Below are positions 51,925-60,717 of a stretch of 64,000 nt of DNA, piece by piece. The DNA is from Phycisphaeraceae bacterium (GTDB lineage Bacteria > Planctomycetota > Phycisphaerae > Phycisphaerales > Phycisphaeraceae), in NCBI GenBank assembly GCA_020851735.1, contig JADZCD010000008.1, positions 34,404 to 98,403 of the forward strand, read 5' to 3'. Position 1 is the stretch's first letter, and each line of letters starts with the position of its first letter. The notes below the pieces were generated by a model that saw nothing but the letters and a program-made list of their open reading frames with translations, did no database searches and had not been told where the DNA came from. The translations under genes and the position numbers were made by a program.

Positions 51925-53526
51925 ATGCTTTTGCACGATTGGATTGCCGGCAGCCAACTCCAGGTCGTCCGCGGTTCGCCCGACCTGGACGTTCCCCACA
52001 TCACCGATGACTCCCGTTCCGTCCAGCCCAACTCCGCCTTCATCGCCCGCACCGGCGTCGGCTCCGATGGCCTAAGCTTCCTCCCCGACGCCCTGGCCCG
52101 CGGCGCCTCGGTCGTCATCGCCAACCGCGCCCCGGATGCCGAAATCTCCCGCCAGCTCGATTCCCTCAACCGCCCCGTCGCCTGGGTCACCAGCCCCCAC
52201 GTCGACCAAGCCCTCGCCAGTCGCCTGGCCGAACGCTTCTACGGCTACCCCAGCCGCAAGCTCAAGCTCCTCGGCGTCACCGGAACCAACGGCAAAACCA
52301 CCACCACCTTCCTCATCCAGCACCTCCTGGCCCAGGCCGGTCTGCCCTGTGGCCTCATCGGCACCGTCCTGATCGACGACGGCCGCGCCCGCTTCCCCGC
52401 CGACCAGACCACGCCCAGCCCCATCGAATTCTCCCGCCTGCTTTCCCTCATGGTCGCCCACGGCTGCCGCGCCGCCGTCGCCGAAATCTCCAGCCACGCC
52501 CTCGACCAGGGCCGCGTCGCCGGCCTGCAGTTCGACGTCGCCGTCTTCACCAACCTCACCGGCGACCACCTGGACTACCATCTCACCATGCAGGCCTACG
52601 CCGACGCCAAGGCCCGCCTCTTCGATCAACTCACCCCCACCGGCTGGGCCGTGGTCAACGCCGACGACTCCTACGCCGCCCAAGTCCTAAAACGCTTCGA
52701 ACCCGCCTACCCCAACCTCGGGCGCGGCAAGGTCCTGGCCTGCTCCGTGCGCGGTGAAGATCAAACCCCCTCCACCTTCGAAAACAACCAGGCCGTGGCC
52801 GACATCCTCCAGCTTGGCCCCGACTTCTGCCGCGTGCGCATGGAAGGCCCCTGGGGCAGCCGCGTCATCCGCCTTCCCCTCGTCGGTCGCCACAACGTCT
52901 ACAACGCCCTCCAGGCCATCTCCGCCGTTTCCATCCTCGCTGACCTCTCCCGCCTGCTCCCCGAAGCGATGGAAAACTGCCCCGCGCCGCCCGGACGCCT
53001 CGAACTCGTCCGCCTGCCGGATGAAAACCTCCGCCGCCATACGCCCGTCGTCCTCGTTGACTACGCCCACACCCACGACGCCCTGGAAAACGTCCTCCTG
53101 GCCCTGCGCCCCGTCTTTCAGGGCCGCCTGTTCGTCCTCTTCGGCTGCGGCGGTGATCGCGATCGCACCAAGCGCCCCAAAATGGCCGCCGTCGCCTGCC
53201 GCCTGGCCGACCGCATCATCATCACTTCCGACAACCCCCGCACCGAAGAACCTCAGGACATCATCAACCAGATCCTCGCCGGCGTCCCCGCCGACGCCCG
53301 CGCCCGCGTCACCGTCGAACCCGATCGCGCCGCCGCCATCGCCCTGGCCATCGCCTCCGCCGCGCCCGCCGACGTCGTCCTCCTGGCCGGCAAAGGCCAC
53401 GAGGATTACCAGATCATCGGCAAAACCAAACGCCACTTCGACGACCGCGAACACGCCCTGACCGCCCTCAACCGCTCAATCCAACGTCAGGCTCCCGACC
53501 CCCAACTCCTAAATCCTAACTCCTAA
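51925..53526 (+). CDS. murE: UDP-N-acetylmuramoyl-tripeptide synthetase MurE, meso-DAP type
   Basis: This ligase of about 533 residues has the ATP loop VTGTNGKTTT, the carbamylated-Lys region 'HLDYHLTMQAYADAKARLF', 'DYAHTHDALENVL' and the specificity motif DNPR, which signals meso-diaminopimelate as the third stem residue. It is cytoplasmic. The ATG at 51925 has a GTAAGGG site; the longer upstream frame reads through non-coding sequence. murF starts 27 bases after its stop, with a TAACTCC tract between. Confidence 0.95.
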   Translation: MLLHDWIAGSQLQVVRGSPDLDVPHITDDSRSVQPNSAFIARTGVGSDGLSFLPDALARGASVVIANRAPDAEISRQLDSLNRPVAWVTSPHVDQALASRLAERFYGYPSRKLKLLGVTGTNGKTTTTFLIQHLLAQAGLPCGLIGTVLIDDGRARFPADQTTPSPIEFSRLLSLMVAHGCRAAVAEISSHALDQGRVAGLQFDVAVFTNLTGDHLDYHLTMQAYADAKARLFDQLTPTGWAVVNADDSYAAQVLKRFEPAYPNLGRGKVLACSVRGEDQTPSTFENNQAVADILQLGPDFCRVRMEGPWGSRVIRLPLVGRHNVYNALQAISAVSILADLSRLLPEAMENCPAPPGRLELVRLPDENLRRHTPVVLVDYAHTHDALENVLLALRPVFQGRLFVLFGCGGDRDRTKRPKMAAVACRLADRIIITSDNPRTEEPQDIINQILAGVPADARARVTVEPDRAAAIALAIASAAPADVVLLAGKGHEDYQIIGKTKRHFDDREHALTALNRSIQRQAPDPQLLNPNS

Positions 53527-53553
53527 TTCCTAACTCCCTTTTTTCACTGCCCC

Positions 53554-55239
53554 ATGCTCACCGCCCAAGAATTCTGGACTCCCCAAGGACTCCTGACCGC
53601 CTCCGCCGGTCGCTGGCTTATCCCGCCGGCCGATCCCCATCAACCCCTCACCAGCCTCACCATCGACTCCCGCCAAATTCAACCCGGCCAAGCCTTCCTC
53701 GCCGTCCCCGGCGAACGCTTCGACGGCCACGACTTCGTCCTCCCCGCCCTCCACGCCGGCGCCTCCCTCGCCATCGTCAGCCGTCCCCCCCCCGGAAGTA
53801 ATAGCCTCAACGAGCCGCGCGCGTCAGCAAGCGGTGCCCCCGGAATCGCCCCCGGAAGCACCCCCGGGGGCGCCCCCGGTGGCGCCCCCGGCAGTAACAC
53901 CCTCTCCCTCCCAGAGGGAGAGGGCAGGGTGAGGGTGCAGCCCTCCCCGTTTAGCGGGCGATCGCAGATCGCCGCGTCTGCTCCTCCAACTGCCTCCCCC
54001 GCCATCCTCCTCGTCGACGACACCGTCGCCGCCCTCCAGCGCCTCGCCCGCGCCTGGCGCAAAATCCTCGCTCAATCCGCCGTCAAGGTCATCGCCGTCA
54101 CCGGCTCCAACGGCAAAACCACCACCCGCCACCTCATCCACGCCCTCCTCTCCTCCCAGCTCCGCGGTTCGCAAAGCCCCAAAAGCTTTAACAACCACCT
54201 GGGCGTCCCCTTAACTCTCCTGGCCGCTTCCGCCACCGACAACTTCCTCGTCGCCGAGGTCGGCTCAAACCACCCCGGCGAAATCGCCTTCCTAGCCGAC
54301 ATCCTCCAGCCCGATATCGCCGTCCTCACCCACGTCGGCACCGCCCACATCGGCCAGTTCGGCTCCCAGCAAGCCATCGCCCTGGAAAAACGCTCCCTCT
54401 ACTCCACCCTCCAACCCCAAGGCCTGGCCGTCCTGCCCGGCAACGACTCCTTCCTGCCCATCCTCGAATCAGCCGTCCCCTCTCACGCCCGCCGCTGTCG
54501 CTTCGGCTCTTCCCCCTCCTGCCAGGTCCGCCTGCTCAGCCCCCCGCGCTCCGACACCCAAAACCAATACTTTTCCGCCTCTTTCACCAACTTCCCCGCT
54601 CAACCTGACCAGCAACACGACTTTTCCCTCCCCCTTCTTGGCCCGCACAACATCCACAACGCCCTGGCCGCCCTCGCCGTCGCCCGCGAACTGGGCCTGT
54701 CGCTGCCCACCCTCGCCGCCGCCCTCGCCGCCGTCACCCCCGTGGCCATGCGCCTGCAAATCGAACGCCTTAGCGCCTCCCACACCGTCATCCTCAACGA
54801 CGCCTACAACGCCAACCCCGACTCCATGCGCTGCGCCATCGACACCCTCGCCTCCTATCCCCTCGGCCCCAGCGGCCGGCGCATCGCCATCCTCGGCGAC
54901 ATGCTCGAACTCGGCACCCTCGGCCCCGACGCCCATCGCCAGATCGGCCGCTGCCTCGCCGATCGCTCCGCCGACATCCACTTGGCCGCCGTCATTGGTA
55001 AGCTGTCTTTGTTTATCGCCCAGGAACTGGCCAAGACCTGGCCCCCCCAGCGCCTGTTCGCCTGGCCCCAGTGGGACCCAACCCTCCCCGACCAGGTCGC
55101 CCGCCTCTTCCTGCCCGGCGACGTCATCCTTATTAAGGCCTCGCGCGGCCTGGGCCTCGAACGACTCCTGCCCGCCCTCCGCCAGCGCCTGGAGATGTCC
55201 CCCTCTCCCTCCCCAACCGACCCGAGCCAGGCCCGATGA
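53554..55239 (+). CDS. murF: UDP-N-acetylmuramoyl-tripeptide-D-Ala-D-Ala ligase MurF with repeat-derived insert
   Basis: This 561-residue MurF (usual length about 450) has the ATP loop VTGSNGKTTT and 'FNNHLGVPLTLL', 'ILNDAYNANPDSM' and 'ILGDMLELG', all normal. Between the N-terminal binding domain and 'ILLVDDT', about residues 80-146 are extra. Their DNA is element H (53813-53840), CCCCCGGAAGC units (53788-53892), a CCCTCCCAGAGGGAGAGGGC repeat and element A (53949-53973), all in frame. As the gene is essential and undamaged, the loop must be tolerated. Overlaps mraY by four bases. Confidence 0.95.
   Translation: MLTAQEFWTPQGLLTASAGRWLIPPADPHQPLTSLTIDSRQIQPGQAFLAVPGERFDGHDFVLPALHAGASLAIVSRPPPGSNSLNEPRASASGAPGIAPGSTPGGAPGGAPGSNTLSLPEGEGRVRVQPSPFSGRSQIAASAPPTASPAILLVDDTVAALQRLARAWRKILAQSAVKVIAVTGSNGKTTTRHLIHALLSSQLRGSQSPKSFNNHLGVPLTLLAASATDNFLVAEVGSNHPGEIAFLADILQPDIAVLTHVGTAHIGQFGSQQAIALEKRSLYSTLQPQGLAVLPGNDSFLPILESAVPSHARRCRFGSSPSCQVRLLSPPRSDTQNQYFSASFTNFPAQPDQQHDFSLPLLGPHNIHNALAALAVARELGLSLPTLAAALAAVTPVAMRLQIERLSASHTVILNDAYNANPDSMRCAIDTLASYPLGPSGRRIAILGDMLELGTLGPDAHRQIGRCLADRSADIHLAAVIGKLSLFIAQELAKTWPPQRLFAWPQWDPTLPDQVARLFLPGDVILIKASRGLGLERLLPALRQRLEMSPSPSPTDPSQAR
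53788..53973 (+). repeat. Composite of four dispersed repeats inside murF
   Basis: In order these are E units, element H, more E units (GGGGGCGCCCCCGGTGGCGCC), a GAGGGAGAGGGCAGGGTGAG unit and element A. Each occurs elsewhere in the window. The whole is multiple-of-three in effect, since the reading frame is kept. Confidence 0.85.
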
Positions 55240-56438
55240 TCTACAACCTCGTTAGACTCCTGGAAGATCACCTCGAAAAACTCGGCATCTATGGCTATTT
55301 CCGACCCTTTACCTACCCCGAATTCCGCGCCGTCCTGGCCATCATCCTCAGCTTCGTCTTCGTCCTGATCTTCGGCCGCCGCGTCATCCGCTTCCTGGTC
55401 AAACTCAAAATCGGCGACAGCCCTGAGTTCTACAACCAGGACTTAAACCAGCTCATGAAGCAGAAGGCCAACACCCCCACCATGGGCGGCATCCTCATCG
55501 GCGGCGCCATCTTCGCCACCACTCTGCTCCTAGCCGACTTAGGCAACTGGTACATCCGCGTCGCCATGCTCTGCTTGATCTGGCTCTCAGCCGTCGGCGG
55601 CGTCGACGACTACCTCAAACTCACCAGCGCCCGCCGCAAACCCGGGTCGCGCGAAGGCTTCTACTCCTGGGAAAAATTCCTCTTCCAGGTCGGCCTGGCC
55701 GTCCTCGTCGGCCTGGTCGTCCACCGCTGGGGCATCGCCAAGTTCACCGTCGAACTCTCCGACATCGGCCGCATGAGCCGCAGCCTCACCCTCCCCTTCT
55801 TTAAAACCTGGGTCATGACCGACGCCGGCTGGGCACCCTCCCCCCACTTGATCGAACTGGGCCCCTGGGCCTTTGTCATCCTCACCGTCCTGGTCATCAC
55901 CGGCACCTCCAACGCCGTCAATCTCACCGACGGCATGGATGGCTTAGCCAGCGGCGTCTCCACCGTCGTCGCCTTCGCCTTAATGGTCCTCTCCCTCATC
56001 GCCGGCTGGGGCGACGGCGAACTGGCCAAACTCCTCCTGGTCCCCTACATCCCCCAAAGCAATGAACTGGCCGTCATCGCCGGCGCCATCGTCGGCGGCT
56101 GTTTGGGCTTCCTCTGGTTTAATTGCCACCCCGCCCAGGTCTTCATGGGCGACACCGGCTCCCTGGCCCTCGGCGGCCTGATGGGCTACATCGCCGTCGT
56201 CATCCGCCAGGAATTCCTCCTTCTGATCATCGGCGGCGTCTTCGTCGCCGAAGCCCTCTCGGTCATCCTCCAGGTCGGCTACTTCAAACTCAGCGGCGGC
56301 AAACGCATCTTCCGCTGCGCCCCCCTCCACCACCACTTCCACTTAGCCGGCTGGACCGAACAACAAGTCGTCGTCCGCTTCTGGATCATCAGCGCCATCC
56401 TAGCCGCCCTGGCCCTGGCCACCATCAAACTCCGCTAA
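55236..56438 (+). CDS. mraY: Phospho-N-acetylmuramoyl-pentapeptide transferase MraY
   Basis: This polytopic 400-residue membrane enzyme makes lipid I. Conserved parts are 'NTPTMGGILIGGAI', 'GGVDDYLKL' (Asp pair), 'NLTDGMDGLASGV' and the 'APLHHHFHLAGWTEQQVVVRFW' region with its HHH, here split as HHHFH. The start overlaps the murF stop (ATGA), which implies translational coupling. The insert and length are normal. Confidence 0.95.
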   Translation: MIYNLVRLLEDHLEKLGIYGYFRPFTYPEFRAVLAIILSFVFVLIFGRRVIRFLVKLKIGDSPEFYNQDLNQLMKQKANTPTMGGILIGGAIFATTLLLADLGNWYIRVAMLCLIWLSAVGGVDDYLKLTSARRKPGSREGFYSWEKFLFQVGLAVLVGLVVHRWGIAKFTVELSDIGRMSRSLTLPFFKTWVMTDAGWAPSPHLIELGPWAFVILTVLVITGTSNAVNLTDGMDGLASGVSTVVAFALMVLSLIAGWGDGELAKLLLVPYIPQSNELAVIAGAIVGGCLGFLWFNCHPAQVFMGDTGSLALGGLMGYIAVVIRQEFLLLIIGGVFVAEALSVILQVGYFKLSGGKRIFRCAPLHHHFHLAGWTEQQVVVRFWIISAILAALALATIKLR

Positions 56439-56483
56439 CCCCCCGAAACTAACCCCCCGGAACCACCCCCCGAAAACCTCCCC

Positions 56484-56780
56484 GTTTAGCGGGCGATCGC
56501 AGATCGCCGCGTCAACCCCCCCCCGGAAGTTGATAACGGCGCGTGGCCAATAAAATCCAGAGTCCGGGCTCTCGGGCCTGGGGCCTGGGTGCCACACAGC
56601 ATCGCCAAGCGTGCTGTGTGCATTGCCTCCCGCCCCCCGAAAGAGCCTGGGGCCGCGTACCGAACCCTGCCACGAAATTCGTGCCTTTCACATCGCAAAT
56701 CGAAAATCGGCAATCGGCAATTCCTTATTCGCCATTCGCCATTCGCCATTCGTCATTCGTCATTCGTCATTCGCCACTCA
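56484..56780. repeat. Repeat cluster with elements A, B and C
   Basis: The 452 bases 56439-56890 hold no gene. Element A lies at 56484-56508 and element B at 56587-56621. CATTCGCCATTCG units run over 56728-56778, after a GCAAATCGAAAATCGGCAAT tract. E-type CCCCCCGGAAGT units flank element A. Confidence 0.85.
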
Positions 56781-56890
56781 TCCTCCGTCCCTCACCCCCT
56801 CCTAGTCCCTTGTCTTTCCCCCGCCCCTAATAACTCCTTCTCCCCTCTCCCCCCTAGACCTTCCCCCCTCCGCCAGTTACCCTTGCCCTC

Positions 56891-58975
56891 ATGACTCCAT
56901 CTACTAAAAACGACCCCGCCGCGCCCTGGATCAGCCATCAGGTTGACTTAGGCCGCCAACCCGCCGATTTCCTCGATCGTGAGTGGCTCCTAACCAACGG
57001 CACCGGCGCCTACGCCATGGGCACCGTTCCCGCCGTCAACACCCGCCGCTACCACGGCCTGTTCGTCGCCGCCACCCACCCGCCCGTCGGACGCATCGTC
57101 GCCCTCAATCAAGTCCTCGAACGCCTCACCCTCCAGAAAAAACGCGCCCAGATGACCGTCGAGTTCTCCGCCAACCTCTTCCGCCAGGGCGATGGTCACA
57201 TCTACAAACCCGAAGGCCACACCTTCCTCCGCCGCTTCACCAAGGGCCTCTGCGCCCAGTGGGAATACGGCTGGGGCGAATTACGCTTGGTCCGCCAGCT
57301 CTTCCTGCACTGGAAAGAGCAGGCCGCCACCCTCCGCTATCAACTGTCCTTCCTCGACGACAGCGGCTCCGCCGCCCGCCTGGCCATCGCCCCCATGCTC
57401 ACCCTCCGCGACTTCCACGCCCTCTTCCACCAGAATCAGGGCGATCTGCACACCCAGCCCCAGGCCGAGCCCGGCGTGCTCACCGTCCGCCGCGATAACG
57501 TCGCCGTCACTTTCTCCTGCCCCGGCGGCGCCTTCGTCTCCGATCCCCAGTGGTGGTATCGCCTAAGCTATCCCGCCGAAACCCGCCGCGGACAGGATGA
57601 TCACGAAGACCAGTTCGTCCCCGGCTGGTTCGAAGTCCAGCTCGAACCCCGCCGCGAACAGGAAATCACCTTCACCGTCGCCTTAGGCGATCGCCCCGCC
57701 GAGCCCTGCTGCACCGAGGAACCCCGCCTCCGCCATCTGCTTCCCCTCTGGAATCACGTCGGCGCCCTGGACCAGCCCCGCAAAAAAATGCTCGTCGCCG
57801 CCGCCGACGACTTCGTCGTCGACCGCCGCTACAAAGATCAACTGCTCTGCACCGTCATGGCCGGCTACCCCTGGTTCGCCGACTGGGGCCGCGACACCTT
57901 CATCGCCTTCGACGGCCTGCTCCTCTGCACCGGCCGCTTCACCCAGGCCCGCGACACCCTCCGCGTCTTCGCCGGCGCCCTCCACCACGGCCTGGTCCCC
58001 AATCGCTTTGACGACTACAACGACCAGGCCGCCCACTACAACACCGTCGACGCCAGCCTCTGGTTCCTCCACGCCGCCATGCGCTACGTCCACGTCACCG
58101 ACGACCAGGAATCCTGGAACGCCTGGCTGCGCGACGCCGCCCTGGCCATCCTCGATGCCTACATCCGCGGCACCGATAACGACATCCGCATGGCTGGCGA
58201 CGGCCTGATCTCCGCCGGCAACCTCGGCTCCCAGCTCACCTGGATGGACGCCGCCGCCAACGGCGTGGTCTTCACCCCCCGCTGCGGCAAAGCCGTCGAA
58301 ATCAACGCCCTCTGGTATCACTGCCTCTGCGGCATGGCCGAGCTGATCGCCTCCTCCCACCCCGCCCAGGCCGACCACTTCAATCGCCTCGCCGGCCGCG
58401 TCAAACGCGCTTTCATGAAAGTCTTCTGGGACGACGCCCGCTCCTGCCTCTTCGACCACGTCCGCGTCGATGCCCAGAATCAGGAATGCCGCGATCCCGC
58501 CCTCCGACCCAACCAGGTCTTTGTCGCCAGCCTCCCCCACTCCCCCCTGCCCCGCACCAAACAACAACAAATTCTCGACGTCCTCCGCGCCCACCTGCTC
58601 ACCCCCTTTGGCCTGCGCACCCTTCCGCCGGAAGATCCCAACTACCACGGCTCCTACCGCGGCGATCCCTTTGAGCGCGACAAAGCCTATCACCAGGGCA
58701 CCGTCTGGCCCTGGCTCATCGGCCCCTACGCCGAAGGCATCCTGCGCGTCGGCAAGTTCAGTAAGGAATCACGCCAGGAAGCCCTCGCCGTCCTCACGCC
58801 TCTCCTCGATCAATTAGCCGGGCCCGGCCTGGGCCAACTTCACGAAATCCACGAAGCCGACCCGCCCTTCCGCCCCGTCGGCTGCATCGCCCAGGCCTGG
58901 TCCGTCGCCGAAGTCCTCCGCGTCCTGATCCTCATCGAAGAAGGCGACCGCTTCGCCGCCGTCTCCGACGATTAA
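56891..58975 (+). CDS. Glycogen debranching enzyme (amylo-alpha-1,6-glucosidase, GDE type)
   Basis: This 694-residue protein has an N-terminal sugar-binding beta domain ('LLTNGTGAYAMGTVPAVNTRRYHG', shown here as its GTGAYA and RRYHG motifs) and a C-terminal alpha/alpha toroid with 'GYPWFADWGRDTFIA', 'TVDASLWF' and 'QGTVWPWLIGPY'. The Asp in WGRD and Glu/Asp in the C-terminal barrel are expected catalytic residues. It removes alpha-1,6 branches in glycogen. It stands alone on the plus strand. Confidence 0.9.
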   Translation: MTPSTKNDPAAPWISHQVDLGRQPADFLDREWLLTNGTGAYAMGTVPAVNTRRYHGLFVAATHPPVGRIVALNQVLERLTLQKKRAQMTVEFSANLFRQGDGHIYKPEGHTFLRRFTKGLCAQWEYGWGELRLVRQLFLHWKEQAATLRYQLSFLDDSGSAARLAIAPMLTLRDFHALFHQNQGDLHTQPQAEPGVLTVRRDNVAVTFSCPGGAFVSDPQWWYRLSYPAETRRGQDDHEDQFVPGWFEVQLEPRREQEITFTVALGDRPAEPCCTEEPRLRHLLPLWNHVGALDQPRKKMLVAAADDFVVDRRYKDQLLCTVMAGYPWFADWGRDTFIAFDGLLLCTGRFTQARDTLRVFAGALHHGLVPNRFDDYNDQAAHYNTVDASLWFLHAAMRYVHVTDDQESWNAWLRDAALAILDAYIRGTDNDIRMAGDGLISAGNLGSQLTWMDAAANGVVFTPRCGKAVEINALWYHCLCGMAELIASSHPAQADHFNRLAGRVKRAFMKVFWDDARSCLFDHVRVDAQNQECRDPALRPNQVFVASLPHSPLPRTKQQQILDVLRAHLLTPFGLRTLPPEDPNYHGSYRGDPFERDKAYHQGTVWPWLIGPYAEGILRVGKFSKESRQEALAVLTPLLDQLAGPGLGQLHEIHEADPPFRPVGCIAQAWSVAEVLRVLILIEEGDRFAAVSDD

Positions 58976-59007
58976 ACCTCAACGACATTAAGTTAATCTT
59001 GGTACCC

Positions 59008-59034
59008 AAGCCCAGGCATTGCCATGCCTGGGTG
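59008..59034 (+). terminator. AAGCCCAGGCAT hairpin behind the debranching enzyme
   Basis: AGCCCAGGCAT and ATGCCTGGGT form a strong stem just after the gene stop. The T-run is weak, so it may be a terminator or a member of the dispersed hairpin family. Confidence 0.5.
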
Positions 59035-59106
59035 TCTTAGTCTGTTCTATTTCCGCGGGCCACTTCCGGGGCCATTTCCGGGGGCCACGCCTGGGATACT
59101 TTCCCC

Positions 59107-60510
59107 CTACATCCCCCCCAACAACCCCCTGATCTCCTCAATCATCCCCCGCGCGATCCTCTCCTCCCTCGCCTCCGCGATGATCCTCAAAATCGGCTCC
59201 GTATTGCTCGGCCGAACGTGCACCCACCGGTCCGCCCAGTCCACCCGCACCCCGTCCTGCAGATCCACCTTCTGCCCCGCGTATTTAGCCTTCACCAATT
59301 CCTTCACCCGCTCCGCCATCCCCGCGCGAATGTCCACCTTGTCCTTGACAATCGCATACCCCGGTATCCCCGCCACGATCTGGCTCACCGTCTGCCCCCG
59401 CATCGCCAGCATCTCCAGCAACAGCGCCGCCCCCGTCAAACTGTCGCGCACGTGGATCACCGCCGGCCAGATCACCCCGCCGTTGCCCTCCCCGCCGATC
59501 ACCGCCTGATGCCGCCGCATCGCCTGCGCCACGTTCGCCTCGCCCACCGGCGTACGCCACACCTTCCCCCCGCCCGCCATCGCCACCACGTCGTCAATCA
59601 TCCTGCTCGTCGACAAATTCGCCGCCGCCCCCGGAAGTGCCCCCGGAATCGCACCCTCCACTTTCCCTCGACTCAATACATGCCACACCGCCAGCGCCAG
59701 CGTGTACTCCTCGCCGATGTACCGCCCCCTCTCGTCCACAATCGCCAGCCGGTCCGCGTCCGGGTCCTGCGCCAGCCCCGCGTCCGCCTTGTGCTTGACC
59801 ACCGCCTCCGCCAACGCCGTTAAGTTCTCCCGCGTCGGCTCCGGCGGATGCGGAAATCGCCCCGTCGTCTCCCCCCACAGGTGTATTAATTCCACCCCCA
59901 GCCGATCCAAAAGCAGCGCCGTCGATGGCCCGCCCGCGCCATGCACGCTGTCCAGCACCACCCGCAGCCGCCGCCCCCGGATCAACTCCACGTCGATATT
60001 CTCCAGAATCCGCGCCACGTGCGTCTGGTCCGCCGTCGCGTCGTCCACCAGCTCGCTTAATTCCTCCACCCCCACATAGCGCATCGCCCCCTTGCGATAA
60101 CAATCAATAATCTGCGCCGCGTCCTCCGCCGGCGGGGCCGCCCCGTCCGACCGCAGACACTTGATCCCGTTCCACACCACCGGATTGTGGCTGGCCGTGA
60201 TCACCATCCCCCCGTCCGCCTCCAGCTCATCCACCATCACCGCCACCCCCGGCGTCGTGGCGATCCCCAGCCGCACCACCCGGCAACCCGCCCCGATCAG
60301 CCCCGCCGCCGCCGCCAGTTCCACCATCTGACCCGACGGCCGACTGTCCCGCCCCATCACCACCGTCGGCGGTCCGCCGGAAGCGCTCTTGCGCTCCTTA
60401 AGCCATTGCCCAAACGACGCCGCGTACCGGCAAGCCACGTCCGGCGTTAACGATAAACCCACCAAGCCGCGCAAACCGCTGACGCCCAACATCAAAGGTG
60501 CCTGTTCCAT
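59107..60510 (-). CDS. Phosphohexomutase (phosphoglucosamine/phosphomannomutase family)
   Basis: This protein of about 467 residues has the alpha-D-phosphohexomutase domains. TASHNP holds the phospho-Ser, DPDADRLA is the Mg2+ loop, GGEGNGG the sugar-binding loop and 'RPSNTEPILRIIAEA' the phosphate-binding end. The GEGNGG form is more like GlmM-type enzymes of archaea and planctomycetes than PMM/PGM. About residues 286-295 ('GAIPGALPGA') are translated from CCCCCGGAAGTG and CCCCGGAATC units (59628-59652). Start 60510 precedes the first strand. Confidence 0.85.
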   Translation of the reverse strand: MEQAPLMLGVSGLRGLVGLSLTPDVACRYAASFGQWLKERKSASGGPPTVVMGRDSRPSGQMVELAAAAGLIGAGCRVVRLGIATTPGVAVMVDELEADGGMVITASHNPVVWNGIKCLRSDGAAPPAEDAAQIIDCYRKGAMRYVGVEELSELVDDATADQTHVARILENIDVELIRGRRLRVVLDSVHGAGGPSTALLLDRLGVELIHLWGETTGRFPHPPEPTRENLTALAEAVVKHKADAGLAQDPDADRLAIVDERGRYIGEEYTLALAVWHVLSRGKVEGAIPGALPGAAANLSTSRMIDDVVAMAGGGKVWRTPVGEANVAQAMRRHQAVIGGEGNGGVIWPAVIHVRDSLTGAALLLEMLAMRGQTVSQIVAGIPGYAIVKDKVDIRAGMAERVKELVKAKYAGQKVDLQDGVRVDWADRWVHVRPSNTEPILRIIAEAREERIARGMIEEIRGLLGGM

Positions 60511-60717
60511 GCCCCCTATCTTAAATCCACCTCCCAACTTGGGGAACTGCACGGTCTTTACCGATTATCCGGCTTCTCTGGCTCCTCCCTTGATCCGCCC
60601 CACTTACGACCAGGTCAAGTCCACCAAGGGAATCGTCGATGCACCGTGCGTAATGAGCCCACGGGGGGCTCGATTTTTTCCATCAGGCTTGGCTGCCTGC
60701 CGTTGCGACGCCTGATC

